Assembly (NCBI GenBank): GCA_036504855.1
Contig: DASXUL010000181.1
Coordinates: 1-64,000, forward strand
Direction of reading: 5' to 3'
Origin: DASXUL01 sp036504855
GTDB taxonomy: Bacteria; Armatimonadota; DTGP01; JAKQQT01
Length of the DNA stretch: 64,000 bases
The translations under genes and the position numbers were made by a program. Below, piece by piece: positions 34,969 through 43,850 of the stretch. The notes under the pieces are model-generated. The model saw only the letters and a list, made by a program, of their open reading frames with translations. It did no database searches and was not told the DNA's origin. The number at the start of each line of letters is the position of its first letter. Positions within the stretch are counted from its first letter, which is position 1.

Positions 34969-36066
34969 TTATCCGTACACGCATTCGCGGGCGGCCTCCG
35001 CGTAGAGGCGCATGTTTTCGGCGGGAACGTGGAAGAAATGGTCGCTGGGGCTCATGATGTAGCCGCCGCCGGGGCCGTAGCCGTCGAACATCGCGTGCAC
35101 GTGCGCGTGGATCTCCTCGGGAGTTCCGGTTTCCAGGACCTGGCTCTGGTCGATGCCGCCGATGAGGGCCACCTGGCTGCCGATGCGCTCCTTCATCTCG
35201 GCCGCGCGGGCGTCGCCGCCCATCGTTTTCGGGGTCAGCGTTTCGGCCGCGTCGGCTCCGGTTTCCACAATCAGTTCCAGGATGGGCATCATGCCGCCGC
35301 AGGTGTGGTAAACCACTTTGTAACCGCGTTCGTGCAGGGCATCGTGCATCATGCGGTCGTACGGCAGGCAGAACTCGCGGAAATACTTGGGCGAGATGAC
35401 GGTGGAGGAGGCCGCGCCGCCGCCCGTTTCGATGAGGTCTATCGGGGCCTTATCGAGGTTCTCCTCGATCCACTGCTCCTTCTTGCGCCAGAGGATTTCC
35501 AGGAACTCGTGCACCCAGCCGGGATTGTCCGCGGCCTCCATGATGAGCTCCTGCGTGCCCATGAGGCAGACGGCGTGCTGCCAGCAGCCGGCCTGGTCGC
35601 CCCATACGCTGCTGCGCATGATGCCGTCTTCGCCCATCTCGTCCATGTCGCGCTGAATGGAGGCCCTATCGAGCGGCGGGGCGGGCATGTAGCGCTCGAT
35701 GAGCTCCAGATCCTCCTGGCGCTTCACGAGGTGTTCAATGACCCAGCCGGTGATCTCGTTGCTGCCCATGGTCTGTTCCAGCACGCCGCCGGGGGTGGTG
35801 ACGGTAACCCGCCAGCGCTTCTCGTCGGGCGGAGCGTCCATGGGATGGTTCTCCACAACCCACTTGGGGTCGCGCCGTTCCAGGTAGGGCAGGCGGCCCA
35901 GGGAGGCATCCAGCCCGAACTTGCGGAACGCCTCGATGTCGCTGATGCCTCCCAAGTAGTGGTCCAGATGGTAGGGCTGCCACTGATGGACGGATGCGGG
36001 CACGCGATCCGGCACGCCGCGGTTCAGCGCGGTGAGCAGACGCTCTCGAGAGGTCATCGGTTTCAT
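34969..36066 (-). CDS. URO-D-family methyltransferase B (MtaA-like, H-x-C zinc site)
   Basis: This 365-residue protein is the member closest to classical MtaA/MtbA methylcobamide:acceptor methyltransferases. It starts MKPMTSRERLLTALNRGVPD. The zinc ligands His254 and Cys256 are present in YKVVYHTCGGMMPILELIVE. Other blocks are AETLTPKTMGGDARAAEMKE and LIGGIDQSQVLETGTPEEI. The ATG follows AAGGAG. Family knowledge gives zinc-activated thiol methylation from methyl-corrinoid; here the acceptor could be a small thiol. It stands 182 bases before DUF1638 and 141 bases after gene C. Confidence 0.82.
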   Translation of the reverse strand: MKPMTSRERLLTALNRGVPDRVPASVHQWQPYHLDHYLGGISDIEAFRKFGLDASLGRLPYLERRDPKWVVENHPMDAPPDEKRWRVTVTTPGGVLEQTMGSNEITGWVIEHLVKRQEDLELIERYMPAPPLDRASIQRDMDEMGEDGIMRSSVWGDQAGCWQHAVCLMGTQELIMEAADNPGWVHEFLEILWRKKEQWIEENLDKAPIDLIETGGGAASSTVISPKYFREFCLPYDRMMHDALHERGYKVVYHTCGGMMPILELIVETGADAAETLTPKTMGGDARAAEMKERIGSQVALIGGIDQSQVLETGTPEEIHAHVHAMFDGYGPGGGYIMSPSDHFFHVPAENMRLYAEAARECVYG

Positions 36067-36171
36067 GGGTCACTCCTTCTTCCCGTCGGCCTATGCCACT
36101 GGTTCATTATAGGGACAGACCGAATGTGGAACGATTCCCGCAGCCGCGACACAGCCCATCCTGGGCGCGTC

Positions 36172-36193
36172 GCCTGGCCCCTCGGGACCAGGC
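36172..36193. repeat. R5-like hairpin, partial copy
   Basis: GCCTGGCCCCTCGGGACCAGGC folds on itself. The CCCCTCGGG-CCAGGCG core with a following GGCGG is shared with the R5 element at 60028-60060. It lies between URO-D genes C and B. Confidence 0.5.
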
Positions 36194-36207
36194 GGTCAAA
36201 TGGCGGC

Positions 36208-37320
36208 CTACGCTTCCATCGGGCGCAGGGAGGGGGCGTTGAGGCCCCACACGCGGCGCGCTTCGCGTAGGTAGTGGATGTAATGGTCCAACGGCACGTC
36301 CGGCGGCACGCGGTGGTCCGGGGTGGGGATGAAGCCGCCTTCCTCCACCAGCGGGGCGAGCCGCTCCACCTCGGCGGTGATGCCGTCCTTCGGGCCGGCC
36401 AGCATCCGCTTGCCCACGCCGCCGATGATGCGCATGTCCTTGCCGTAGAGCTTGCGGTACTCGTAGGGGTCCTGCCCCCATGTTCCCACCTCCAGCGGGA
36501 ACATGCAGTTCACGCCGCCCTCCATCCAGAGGCCGGCAAGCTGGTGGATGTCGCCGTCGCAATCCAGCACCACGATGTCCACGCCGTGATCGCGCAGGAG
36601 GCCCGTGATGCGCTGGTAGTGGGGGACGAGGACCTTCTTGAAGACGCGCGGTGAAAGCAGAGGGCCGCCGCGGTAGCACATGTCTTCCCACATCGACGCG
36701 TAGTCGAACCGCACGCCGCTCTCCAGCGCCGGGCGCATCGCTTCGAGGATGCATTCCGCCGTCGTTTCCACCATTTCCTCGAAGAGCGCGGGGTCGTCGT
36801 AAGTGAGCATGGAGAGGTTTTCCATGCCCATCCAGTCGCGCAGCCACCCGTACAGCGAGCCGGCGTTGATGGAAAGCGGGTAATCGCGGGCGGGATCGGC
36901 GGCCTTCTTTACCCAGGCATCCCAATCCGCGGGGTAGCGCGCGGGATTGCTCCCTTGAAGGCGCGGCTTGAACTCGCGCTCCCAGGAGGCGCGATCCTTC
37001 AGCGTGTGGTCCAGGTGCTGGGGGATGGAGCCGAGGAACTTGCCGCGGATTTTCAGCACGCCAACCTCGTCGCGCACCACTTCGGTGTCGCCCCGGTCCT
37101 CCACCACGGTGGGCGTGAAGGCCGGGCAGAGGCCGGGATCCATGGGCGCGCCGATCCACTGCGGGTCCATGCCGAAGTAGGCATCGGGGTTCACGCCTTC
37201 AGGAAGGCCCTGCTCCCGCCAGAGGACGAGGGTTTCGTCCCAGAAGCCGAAGTCCATAATCGGCGCGCGGTCGCGCGGGGCATAGTGCATGACGGCATGG
37301 AAGCGCTCGCGAGCGTTCAT
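36208..37320 (-). CDS. URO-D-family methyltransferase-like protein C
   Basis: This 370-residue URO-D-fold protein starts MNARERFHAVMHYAPRDRAP. The zinc-site strand reads DIVVLDCDGDIHQLAGLW, with Asp-x-Cys rather than His-x-Cys. Other blocks are RFDYASMWEDMCYRGGPLLSP and IGGVGKRMLAGPKDGI, and the C-terminus has a typical GGFIPTPDHRVPPDVPLDHY. That pattern is common in the large URO-D sets of Lentisphaerae, Planctomycetes and Armatimonadota, where function is unknown. The ATG at 37320 overlaps the stop of the homocysteine methyltransferase (ATGA), which suggests that C passes or takes a methyl group in the same step. Confidence 0.8.
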   Translation of the reverse strand: MNARERFHAVMHYAPRDRAPIMDFGFWDETLVLWREQGLPEGVNPDAYFGMDPQWIGAPMDPGLCPAFTPTVVEDRGDTEVVRDEVGVLKIRGKFLGSIPQHLDHTLKDRASWEREFKPRLQGSNPARYPADWDAWVKKAADPARDYPLSINAGSLYGWLRDWMGMENLSMLTYDDPALFEEMVETTAECILEAMRPALESGVRFDYASMWEDMCYRGGPLLSPRVFKKVLVPHYQRITGLLRDHGVDIVVLDCDGDIHQLAGLWMEGGVNCMFPLEVGTWGQDPYEYRKLYGKDMRIIGGVGKRMLAGPKDGITAEVERLAPLVEEGGFIPTPDHRVPPDVPLDHYIHYLREARRVWGLNAPSLRPMEA

Positions 37321-38186
37321 GCAAAGTCCTCCGCCAGCGCGCGGATGAAGTCCGGCGTGCTGCCGCAGCACCCTCCCACGAAGTCCGCGCCCTGGACCAC
37401 GAGTTCACGGCTTCCCTGTACGAACTCCTCCACGGTCATCGGGCTCACAGCCTGGCCATCTACGAGTTTGGGGGCTCCGGCGTTCGGCTTCATCCAGATG
37501 GGCAGATCCACGGCGGCCTTCAGGCGGGCGCAGATGGCGATCATCGTCTCCATCTCGGGGCCGCAGTTGGCGCCCACAACGTCCGCGCCGGCCGCGGCCA
37601 GCCCCTCGGCGGCCTGCTCCGGGGTAACGCCCATCATGGTGCGATCGCCGGCCTTGCCGCTGCCGTAAGCCATGCAGGCGGCCACCGGCAGGCCGGTGGA
37701 CTTCGCCGCCTTCACGGCGAGAACGGCTTCCTCCAGGTCCGACATCGTCTCGATGACCAGCCCGGCGGCGCCGCCCTCGGCCAAAGCCTCGGCCTGCTCG
37801 CGGAACGCGGCCTCAACGGCTTCCGGCTCCACCTCGCCCATCGCCAGCATCGCGCCGGACGGGCCGATGGAACCGAAGACCAGCGCAGCCGCTCCGGCGC
37901 CTTCGCGGGCCAGCCGGGCGCCGGCGCGGTTCACTTCCGCGGCCCGGTCGCCGTAGCCGCAGCGCTCCAGCGCGATGCGGGTTGCGCCGAACGTGTTGGT
38001 CAGCACGATGCGGCTGCCCGCTTCCGCGTAGGCGCGCGCCACCTCCCGCACCTTGTCCGGCTCTTCCACGTTCCAAACATCCGGGCACGCCCCGATGGGC
38101 AGCCCACGCGCCTGCAGTTGCGTTCCCATCGCGCCATCCAGCACGACGGGCGCTTCAGCCAACAGATTCTCGATGAGTGTGTGCAT
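37317..38186 (-). CDS. Homocysteine S-methyltransferase (MetH N-terminal-domain type)
   Basis: This zinc enzyme moves a methyl group to homocysteine to give methionine. It has 289 residues, matching the single Hcy-binding domain of MetH/BhmT. The three zinc cysteines are in GANCGPEM and FVGGCCGSTP. The start of the barrel reads VVLDGAMGTQLQARGLP and IVLTNTFGATR follows, both family blocks. It lacks folate- and B12-binding domains, so the corrinoid protein of the same island is the likely partner. The ATG at 38186 was chosen over an upstream frame lacking sense; AAAGGA is 12 bases away, rather far. It is coupled to URO-D gene C. Confidence 0.88.
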   Translation of the reverse strand: MHTLIENLLAEAPVVLDGAMGTQLQARGLPIGACPDVWNVEEPDKVREVARAYAEAGSRIVLTNTFGATRIALERCGYGDRAAEVNRAGARLAREGAGAAALVFGSIGPSGAMLAMGEVEPEAVEAAFREQAEALAEGGAAGLVIETMSDLEEAVLAVKAAKSTGLPVAACMAYGSGKAGDRTMMGVTPEQAAEGLAAAGADVVGANCGPEMETMIAICARLKAAVDLPIWMKPNAGAPKLVDGQAVSPMTVEEFVQGSRELVVQGADFVGGCCGSTPDFIRALAEDFA

Positions 38187-38410
38187 ATCGTCTACAGGTC
38201 CTTTGCTCCGGTCGGGGACCAACCGGCATAGAAGTCCATCAGGATAGGATAGCGGCATCGCCTGTGGGCGGGGTCGTTATTCCGAGGAACGAGGAATCCC
38301 ATACAGAGTGCTTCTTTGAGGGATTTCCCGCAGGCCACAGATGACAACCCCGTCCACCGATCCTACCGGGACAGAGTACTAGTTCGGTTTCGCCATGGTA
38401 GCCCGCCAGC
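38187..38410. other. Gap inside the methyltransferase island with R4 half copy
   Basis: The 224-base gap between URO-D gene D and the homocysteine methyltransferase holds a half copy of R4 (38388-38419, TTTCGCCATGGTAGCCCGCC) at the 3' end of gene D. On the minus strand two overlapping TATCCT boxes lie at about 38242-38254 and could serve a second promoter for the downstream half of the island. No gene is seen. Confidence 0.4.
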
Positions 38411-39601
38411 TCATTGGTGGGGAAGCCCAAATTCCCTCCCCGCGCGGTACATCGCTTCGGTATTCTCCAGCGGCGTTCCGGGCGCGAGGTTGTTCCCCTC
38501 GCGCAGGATGAACATGCCGCCCTCCAGGATGCCGGACTGCAGGATGCGGGCCGTTTCCTGATAGACCTCGTCGGGCGATGAAGACCGCAGGAGTTCCACG
38601 TGCGGGCCGCCCTGGATCGCGGCGCCGGGCCCCAGGGCCTTTCGCAACGCGCCGAAGTCCACCGGGAAACCGGTGTCGAAGGTCTGGATGTTCAGTTCGC
38701 GCTGCAAGGTCGGGAAGTGGCGCGTCGCGTCGCCGCAACAGTGGATGGAGCGCGGCCCCGGCGTGCCGAAATGGTTGTAGATGCGGGCGAGGTGCGGCAG
38801 GATGGCGGCCTTGAACATCGGCACGGAGATCATGGCGATGCTGTCATCCATGCCCCCCACGCCCTCCTCCGGGATCGGCACGCCGCACCGCCGGCGCCAC
38901 GTCTCCATACGCTGGATCGTTGCGTCGGCTAGGAACGTGAGGATCGCTTCCAGGCGTTCCGGCTCCGCGGCCATCGCCATGCAGGTCCAGTCCGGCCCGA
39001 ACAGCGCGCAGGCCAGGGTCATAGGGCCGTTGTAGCCGCAACCGTACCAGGGCGGCAGGACCTCGATGGGGCGGCCCAGGTAGGTTTCGTTGGCGGCCCG
39101 CTCCACGAAGCGCTCGTGATACTCCAGCCCGCGCGCCAGGATGCCGCCGTAGGGATCGGGGATTCCGGCCTCCATCACGCGCTCCGGGCGGTCTCCAAAG
39201 AAGGGCCGGGTGTCCGGCACGTTGCCTTCAATGTACTCCACGGGGCAACCGAACCAGGCGGGCTCCCAGTAATTCTGGAAGTCCACGCTCACTTGCCAGC
39301 GATCGGGGAGCCCGAGGCCAAGCTCCGCGTCCTGGAGGATATTGAAGCCGCGCCAGCGCTGGAAGCGCAACTGCGCGTCGAACATCGCGTCCGGGTCTTC
39401 CGTGTAGGCGCGGAAGGTGAGCCCCCCCGGGTTGGCGTCCGGGTGTTCCATGAAGAAACGCGTGGTGGTTCCCACGATGACCGGCGTGCGCGTGGGGCGG
39501 CCGGCGCGGAAGGCGGCCCAGGCCGCCTTCGCGTCTTCGTTGTGGGCGGCGAAGTCCAGGTCCGCCAGCCGGTCTCCGGCCCGCGCTCCAGGTTGCATCA
39601 T
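38411..39601 (-). CDS. URO-D-family methyltransferase D (H-C-C zinc-type site)
   Basis: This 396-residue protein is a tandem paralogue of gene E. Shared blocks are GRPTRTPVIVGTTTRF (E: GRPTRTPSVLGANTRF), RFQRWRGFNILQDAELGL, CMAMAAEPERL and a C-terminal FILREGNNLAPGTPLENTEA. The ligand strand reads RSIHCCGDATRHF, so His-x-Cys is retained. It ends with a glycine-rich GGPHVELLRS where MtaA has its third cysteine, which is missing. The start ATG overlaps the stop of gene E (ATGA). The paired genes are probably a duplication whose products act on related methylated substrates. Confidence 0.8.
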   Translation of the reverse strand: MMQPGARAGDRLADLDFAAHNEDAKAAWAAFRAGRPTRTPVIVGTTTRFFMEHPDANPGGLTFRAYTEDPDAMFDAQLRFQRWRGFNILQDAELGLGLPDRWQVSVDFQNYWEPAWFGCPVEYIEGNVPDTRPFFGDRPERVMEAGIPDPYGGILARGLEYHERFVERAANETYLGRPIEVLPPWYGCGYNGPMTLACALFGPDWTCMAMAAEPERLEAILTFLADATIQRMETWRRRCGVPIPEEGVGGMDDSIAMISVPMFKAAILPHLARIYNHFGTPGPRSIHCCGDATRHFPTLQRELNIQTFDTGFPVDFGALRKALGPGAAIQGGPHVELLRSSSPDEVYQETARILQSGILEGGMFILREGNNLAPGTPLENTEAMYRAGREFGLPHQ

Positions 39602-40812
39602 AGGGGGTGCTCGTCCAGCCACTTGAGGACGCCCGCGGGATCCTGTCCGGCGCCCAGCGCGCGGCGCCGGCAGGCGCCGTACATGGCTTCCGTATTCGCG
39701 ATAGGGGTTTCCGGCGCCAGGTTGTTCCCCTCGCGCAGCACGAACTGGCCGCCTTCGAGGATGCCGCTATCCAGGATGCGCTCCGTCTCTATGCGTACCG
39801 CCGCGGGCGTTTCATAACGCAGCACGTCCACGTGCGGGCCGCCCTGGATGCGCACGTTCGGCCCCACCTGCTCGCGCACCCATGCGAAATCCACCGGGAA
39901 CCCGGTGTCGAACATCACGATTCCCAGTTCCTCGCACATGGTCTTGAAGTGGCGCGTGGCGTTGCCGCAGAGGTGGATGCCGCGTCCCTTTGGCGTGGCC
40001 ACCGCGTCGTACACCCGCTTGTGGTACGGCAGAACGTGCTCTCGATACATCGCCACGCCGATCAGAGCCACGGAGTCGTCCGCGTAGCACCAGTTGTCCA
40101 ACTGGAGCGATATCCCGTACCGGCGCCGCCAGGAGTGCAGACGGTGGATCGTCGCCTCCGTGAGGAACTCGAACAGGGCGTGCAGGCGCTCCGGTTCCGC
40201 CGCCATGGCCATGCACACGAAGTTCGGGCCGAAGAGGTTGCAGGCGACCGTCATCACCCCGTCGGAGCCCCATCCCCATCCCGGCATCTGGGGCTCGATG
40301 GGGCGGCCCAGGTACTCGCGGCCGCGGGCCAGTTCCATGTAGCGCTCGTAGTATTCTAGCCCCAGCGCGAGCGTTCCCCCGAACGGGTCCGGTATGCCGC
40401 CTTCCATCACGCGCTCCGGGCAGTCTTCGAAGCCGGCGGTGGTGCAGGGGACCTGACCCTCCGGGTAATGGATCGGGCAGCCCAGCCAGGCCGCCTCGTA
40501 GGTGTTCTGGAAGTCCGGCGATATCCGCCAGGCATCCGGCAGGCCCAGCGGGGCGTCCTGGAGCATGTTGAAGCGCATCCACCGCTGGAAGCGGAGTTGC
40601 GACTCAAACATGAAATCCGGGCTCTCCATGTAGCGCCGCCAGTCCGGCCCGTCGGGCGAGGCGGCGAGGTTCATCAGCATGAAGCGCGTATTGGCGCCGA
40701 GCACAGACGGCGTGCGCGTGGGGCGGCCGGCATCCAGCGCGGCCCACGCCGCCCGAACCTCCGCGTTATGCTCTTCGAAAGGAAATCCCTGCAAGCGGTC
40801 TGGTTGTGGCAT
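39598..40812 (-). CDS. URO-D-family methyltransferase E (H-L-C zinc-type site)
   Basis: This 404-residue protein is the paralogue of D. The zinc strand reads GRGIHLCGNATRHFKTM, keeping His-x-Cys-Gly as in MtaA. The substrate end of the barrel has GIPDPFGGTLALGLEYYERY and QMPGWGWGSDGVMTVACNLF, both nearly matched in D. GAGGAT lies 9 bases before the ATG. It follows gene F by 25 bases and overlaps D by ATGA, so F-E-D should form one message. I infer a methyl-transfer role; the substrate is unknown. Confidence 0.8.
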   Translation of the reverse strand: MPQPDRLQGFPFEEHNAEVRAAWAALDAGRPTRTPSVLGANTRFMLMNLAASPDGPDWRRYMESPDFMFESQLRFQRWMRFNMLQDAPLGLPDAWRISPDFQNTYEAAWLGCPIHYPEGQVPCTTAGFEDCPERVMEGGIPDPFGGTLALGLEYYERYMELARGREYLGRPIEPQMPGWGWGSDGVMTVACNLFGPNFVCMAMAAEPERLHALFEFLTEATIHRLHSWRRRYGISLQLDNWCYADDSVALIGVAMYREHVLPYHKRVYDAVATPKGRGIHLCGNATRHFKTMCEELGIVMFDTGFPVDFAWVREQVGPNVRIQGGPHVDVLRYETPAAVRIETERILDSGILEGGQFVLREGNNLAPETPIANTEAMYGACRRRALGAGQDPAGVLKWLDEHPL

Positions 40813-40837
40813 GGTTCTGAATCCTCACGGGCCGGTT

Positions 40838-41791
40838 TCAGGCGGCCGAGGTATGACCGCGGCTCCATTCGTCGCGCACGGCGAGCATGCGGCAGTACGC
40901 CTCCATGGGCATACCCTGGAACACGCAGTTGCTGGAGGTGAAGCAATAGCCGGTGCCGTTGAGCGGGCCGTGCTCCAGGCAGTAGCGGGCGCTCTCTTCG
41001 ATCTCGTCCGGCGTGCCGGACTGGAGCTTCGAGCAATCCACGTTCCCGAACAGGCACACGCGGTCGCCCACGAATTCGCGCACCTTGGCGATGTCCATGC
41101 CGGCCATGGGGTCGATGGAATGCAGGCCGTCGATGCCCGTTTCCACGAGTTGATCCATAATCGGCCAGAGGTTGCCATCCGTGTGTTTCACGGCGAAGCC
41201 GCCGCAATCGTGGATCACATCCACCTGACGGCGCAGGAACGGGGTGATGAACTGGCGGAACATGCGCGGCGAGAGGAATGGCCCGCTGTTGAAGCAATAG
41301 TCCGCCGTCATGAACACGATTTCGGCGCCGGCGCCGAGCAGCGTGCGGTAGTTGGCGCACATCGCCTTGCAGCGGTCTTCCTGGACGGCCACCAGGCTGT
41401 CTGGGTCGTCCGCCATGCGAAACGAGACCTCCGCGATCTCGGACCCGGCCGGGATCGACATCGTGCCGTCGGCCAGCACGCTCAGCATGAAGCGCCGGCC
41501 GGACAGTTCGCGGATGATGCCAAACGACTCGCACTGCGCGTCCACCGGCAGCCAGTGCAGCCCCGTGATGATGCTGTAATCGAAATGCTCGGCCACGCGG
41601 ATCCAGAGCTTCGCATTCGCCACCAGGGCGTCGCGGCGCTTGTGCTTGGGCACGTTGTCGTAATCGCCCCACATCAGAGCGCGCTGGCCGAAGAGCTCTT
41701 CGGAAAGCTGGAACTCGAGTTCCATGTGCGGCACGGGGCCGTCGTAGGGTTCGAACCGCAGCGCGGCGATCATCCTCTCGCGGGGCGTCAT
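40838..41791 (-). CDS. URO-D-family methyltransferase-like protein F
   Basis: This 317-residue protein is a tandem paralogue of G (both start MTPRE and share HWLPVDAQ, HSIDPMAGMDIAKVRE/QSIDPMAGMDIAKVRA and LFGNVDCS). The ligand strand reads GGFAVKHTDGNLWPIMD: His-x-Asp, with Cys replaced. A cysteine stands in FGNVDCSKL, near where MtaA has its last zinc ligand. The C-terminal NGTGYCFTSSNCVFQGMPMEAY is also typical of the branch. It shares one base with the stop of G (TGATG), so the two are coupled. Confidence 0.8.
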   Translation of the reverse strand: MTPRERMIAALRFEPYDGPVPHMELEFQLSEELFGQRALMWGDYDNVPKHKRRDALVANAKLWIRVAEHFDYSIITGLHWLPVDAQCESFGIIRELSGRRFMLSVLADGTMSIPAGSEIAEVSFRMADDPDSLVAVQEDRCKAMCANYRTLLGAGAEIVFMTADYCFNSGPFLSPRMFRQFITPFLRRQVDVIHDCGGFAVKHTDGNLWPIMDQLVETGIDGLHSIDPMAGMDIAKVREFVGDRVCLFGNVDCSKLQSGTPDEIEESARYCLEHGPLNGTGYCFTSSNCVFQGMPMEAYCRMLAVRDEWSRGHTSAA

Positions 41792-42732
41792 CAGTATCCC
41801 TCAATTCGGCGGCCTGACAGCCGCAACATATGGACGTAGTTCTCAGGCGGAACGCCTTCGAAGATGCAGTTGCTGGACGTATAGACGTAGCCGGTTCCGT
41901 TCAGCGGGCCGCGGTCCAGGCAGTAACGGGCGCTCGCCTCAATCTCCGCGAACGTGCCGTGTTGCAGCCGGGAGCAGTCCACGTTGCCGAACAGGCATAG
42001 GCGGTCGCCCACGCGGGCGCGCACCTTGGCGATGTCCATGCCGGCCATGGGGTCGATGGACTGCAGCCCGTCGAGGCCCCAGGTCATCATCTCGTCGAGC
42101 AGCATGGTCAGGTCTCCATCGGAGTGCTGCACGGCGAAGGCTCCGCCCTCATGGATGGCCTGAACGCACCGCTTCGCGAAGGGCGAGATGTACTTGCGGA
42201 ACATCGCCGGCGAGAAGAACGGGCCCTGGTTGTAGGCGTAGTCGGTCAGCAGGAACACCAGCTCGGCGCCGCCCTGCGTGAGGGCGCGGATGTCCGCCTC
42301 GGCCCGCGCGCAGAGCGCCTCCATGTCCGCCATGAACCCGTCCGGGTCCTCGGCCATTTTGGTGATCAGCGGGCCGATCTCGTCGCTGCTGGGGATGCCC
42401 TGGGTGCCGGTGAGCCCGGTGGTCAGCAGGAAGCGGTCTCCGGCGATCTCGCGGATCAGCGCGAACGTTTCAATCTGGGCATCCACCGGCAACCAGTGGA
42501 TGCCGGTGATGCCGCTCCAACCCAGCGCTTCGGCGATGCGGACCCAGAGCCGGGCGTTGCGGACCAGCTCGTCGCGCCGCCGATGGACCGGGATGGTCTC
42601 ATATTGCTGGAACCGGATGACCTCTTCGCCGAACATCTCCCGCGCGAGCTGGAACTCCAGCTCAACGTGCGGCACAAGCCCTTCATAGGGCTGGAACCGG
42701 AGGGCGGACATGAGCGTCTCGCGAGGCGTCAC
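41791..42732 (-). CDS. URO-D-family methyltransferase-like protein G
   Basis: This 313-residue paralogue of F has a GTG start one base after the stop of gene H. The ligand strand is GGAFAVQHSDGDLTMLLDE, again His-x-Asp. LFGNVDCSRL supplies a cysteine and GTGYVYTSSNCIFEGVP closes the barrel. Differences from F are spread along the chain, so the duplication is not recent. The role is inferred from context: one of several barrel proteins that would hand methyl groups to or from the shared corrinoid protein. Confidence 0.8.
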   Translation of the reverse strand: MTPRETLMSALRFQPYEGLVPHVELEFQLAREMFGEEVIRFQQYETIPVHRRRDELVRNARLWVRIAEALGWSGITGIHWLPVDAQIETFALIREIAGDRFLLTTGLTGTQGIPSSDEIGPLITKMAEDPDGFMADMEALCARAEADIRALTQGGAELVFLLTDYAYNQGPFFSPAMFRKYISPFAKRCVQAIHEGGAFAVQHSDGDLTMLLDEMMTWGLDGLQSIDPMAGMDIAKVRARVGDRLCLFGNVDCSRLQHGTFAEIEASARYCLDRGPLNGTGYVYTSSNCIFEGVPPENYVHMLRLSGRRIEGY

Positions 42733-42733
42733 G

Positions 42734-43828
42734 TTATTCCCATCCCGTCTGGCGGAGCAGCGCGTGCGCTTCGGCCTCTGTCTGGCATTTCGTCATCACA
42801 AACATGCCGTCCGGCCCCACCGCGTCCAGCAGGGGCATCACTTCCTCGGGCTCCACGAACACCGCCTGAACCGCCTTACCGCCATCCTTGATGCGCTTGT
42901 AGAGGTCGTACCACATCGGGTGACCGCCCCACGGTTGGCCGTAGCGAGGCGTGAACTCAACGGCGTTAACGTACGGCATGGAGAGCACGTTGTCCAGGTT
43001 CGGCAGCGCCTCGGGGCCGTCCACGTGAAAGAGCACGTTGTCCAGCGAGGCGGCGAGTTCCGCCATGGGCTCCATCACGAACTCTCGGAACATCGCCGGG
43101 CTGATCATCACCATGAAGTCGCATTCGATCTTCATGGTCTTGCCCGGCCCCCAGATGTCGAAGCAGGTGGTGCACGATCCGCCCCACGGATCCATGACCT
43201 TCGGCGTGAGCAGGTCCATGCACGCGGAATGCGCATGGTTGATCTCGCGCAACGACTTCTGTACCCAGTCGGGCCGCTCGATGAGGTCCCAGACCAGCGG
43301 TTGGGCGCCGCGGAGCTGCTGGAGGGTATCCAGGTTCTCGATGATGTCCGGGTATCCCACCAGGAAGCGGCCGGGGGCTGCCTCGCGGGCGGCGTCCAGG
43401 ATGGCGTTGTAGGCGCGCCAGGAATCCGTTTCGGTGGTGAACCGGATAGGCGGAGCGGAGTCGGGGTCGTCAATGATCGGTTTCGACCAGACGGTGTCCA
43501 CGTCAAGGACCGGTTTCGCCCCGAGGAATAGGCCCAGCGTCCCCGGCCCGATGTCCGCGTTGAACATGGGAGCGGCCACGCCGCCGAAAAAGGTGGTGGA
43601 GAGGCGGTGGAGCTCTCTCTGCAGGCGGTGCTCCACGCTCAGCCAGTGGGTCTCGAAATCCGGCGCGGGGGACGGCGCGGGGAACGGTTCCCACGGCTCA
43701 TCCTTGGGCGCGGTAACGTGCAGAGCCAGGCCATCGCCATTCCACCAGCGCGCCATCGCGGCGCGGGCTTCCGGCCAATCGACCTTCCAGATGGACGGCT
43801 CGCACGCCGTTGTGGGAGCTTTGTTCAT
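42734..43828 (-). CDS. URO-D-fold protein H, diverged
   Basis: This 364-residue protein is the most diverged barrel in the island. Instead of the usual TSRER start it begins IWKVDWPEARAAMARWWNGD. The family is recognised from TCFDIWGPGKTMKIECDFMV, ISPAMFREFVMEPMAELAAS and VLFHVDGPEALPNLDNVLSM. The ligand strand is His-x-Asp (FHVDGP). No purine-rich ribosome site precedes its ATG; the upstream bases are pyrimidine-rich and follow a perfect 17-bp hairpin, so translation may depend on RNA structure. It is the first barrel gene after the corrinoid protein. Confidence 0.72.
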   Translation of the reverse strand: MNKAPTTACEPSIWKVDWPEARAAMARWWNGDGLALHVTAPKDEPWEPFPAPSPAPDFETHWLSVEHRLQRELHRLSTTFFGGVAAPMFNADIGPGTLGLFLGAKPVLDVDTVWSKPIIDDPDSAPPIRFTTETDSWRAYNAILDAAREAAPGRFLVGYPDIIENLDTLQQLRGAQPLVWDLIERPDWVQKSLREINHAHSACMDLLTPKVMDPWGGSCTTCFDIWGPGKTMKIECDFMVMISPAMFREFVMEPMAELAASLDNVLFHVDGPEALPNLDNVLSMPYVNAVEFTPRYGQPWGGHPMWYDLYKRIKDGGKAVQAVFVEPEEVMPLLDAVGPDGMFVMTKCQTEAEAHALLRQTGWE

Positions 43829-43850
43829 GGGAGGCGGGGGAGGGAGCGAA

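Noticed and set aside
34093..36270. 725-codon plus-strand frame across DUF1638 and URO-D gene B
   Set aside because: It is the antisense of two clear minus-strand genes and spans the gap between them by chance.
32963..43828. Heme biosynthesis (HemE) genes
   Set aside because: The barrels begin with MtaA-type TSRER blocks, several carry methyltransferase ligands, and they sit with a corrinoid protein rather than with other heme genes.
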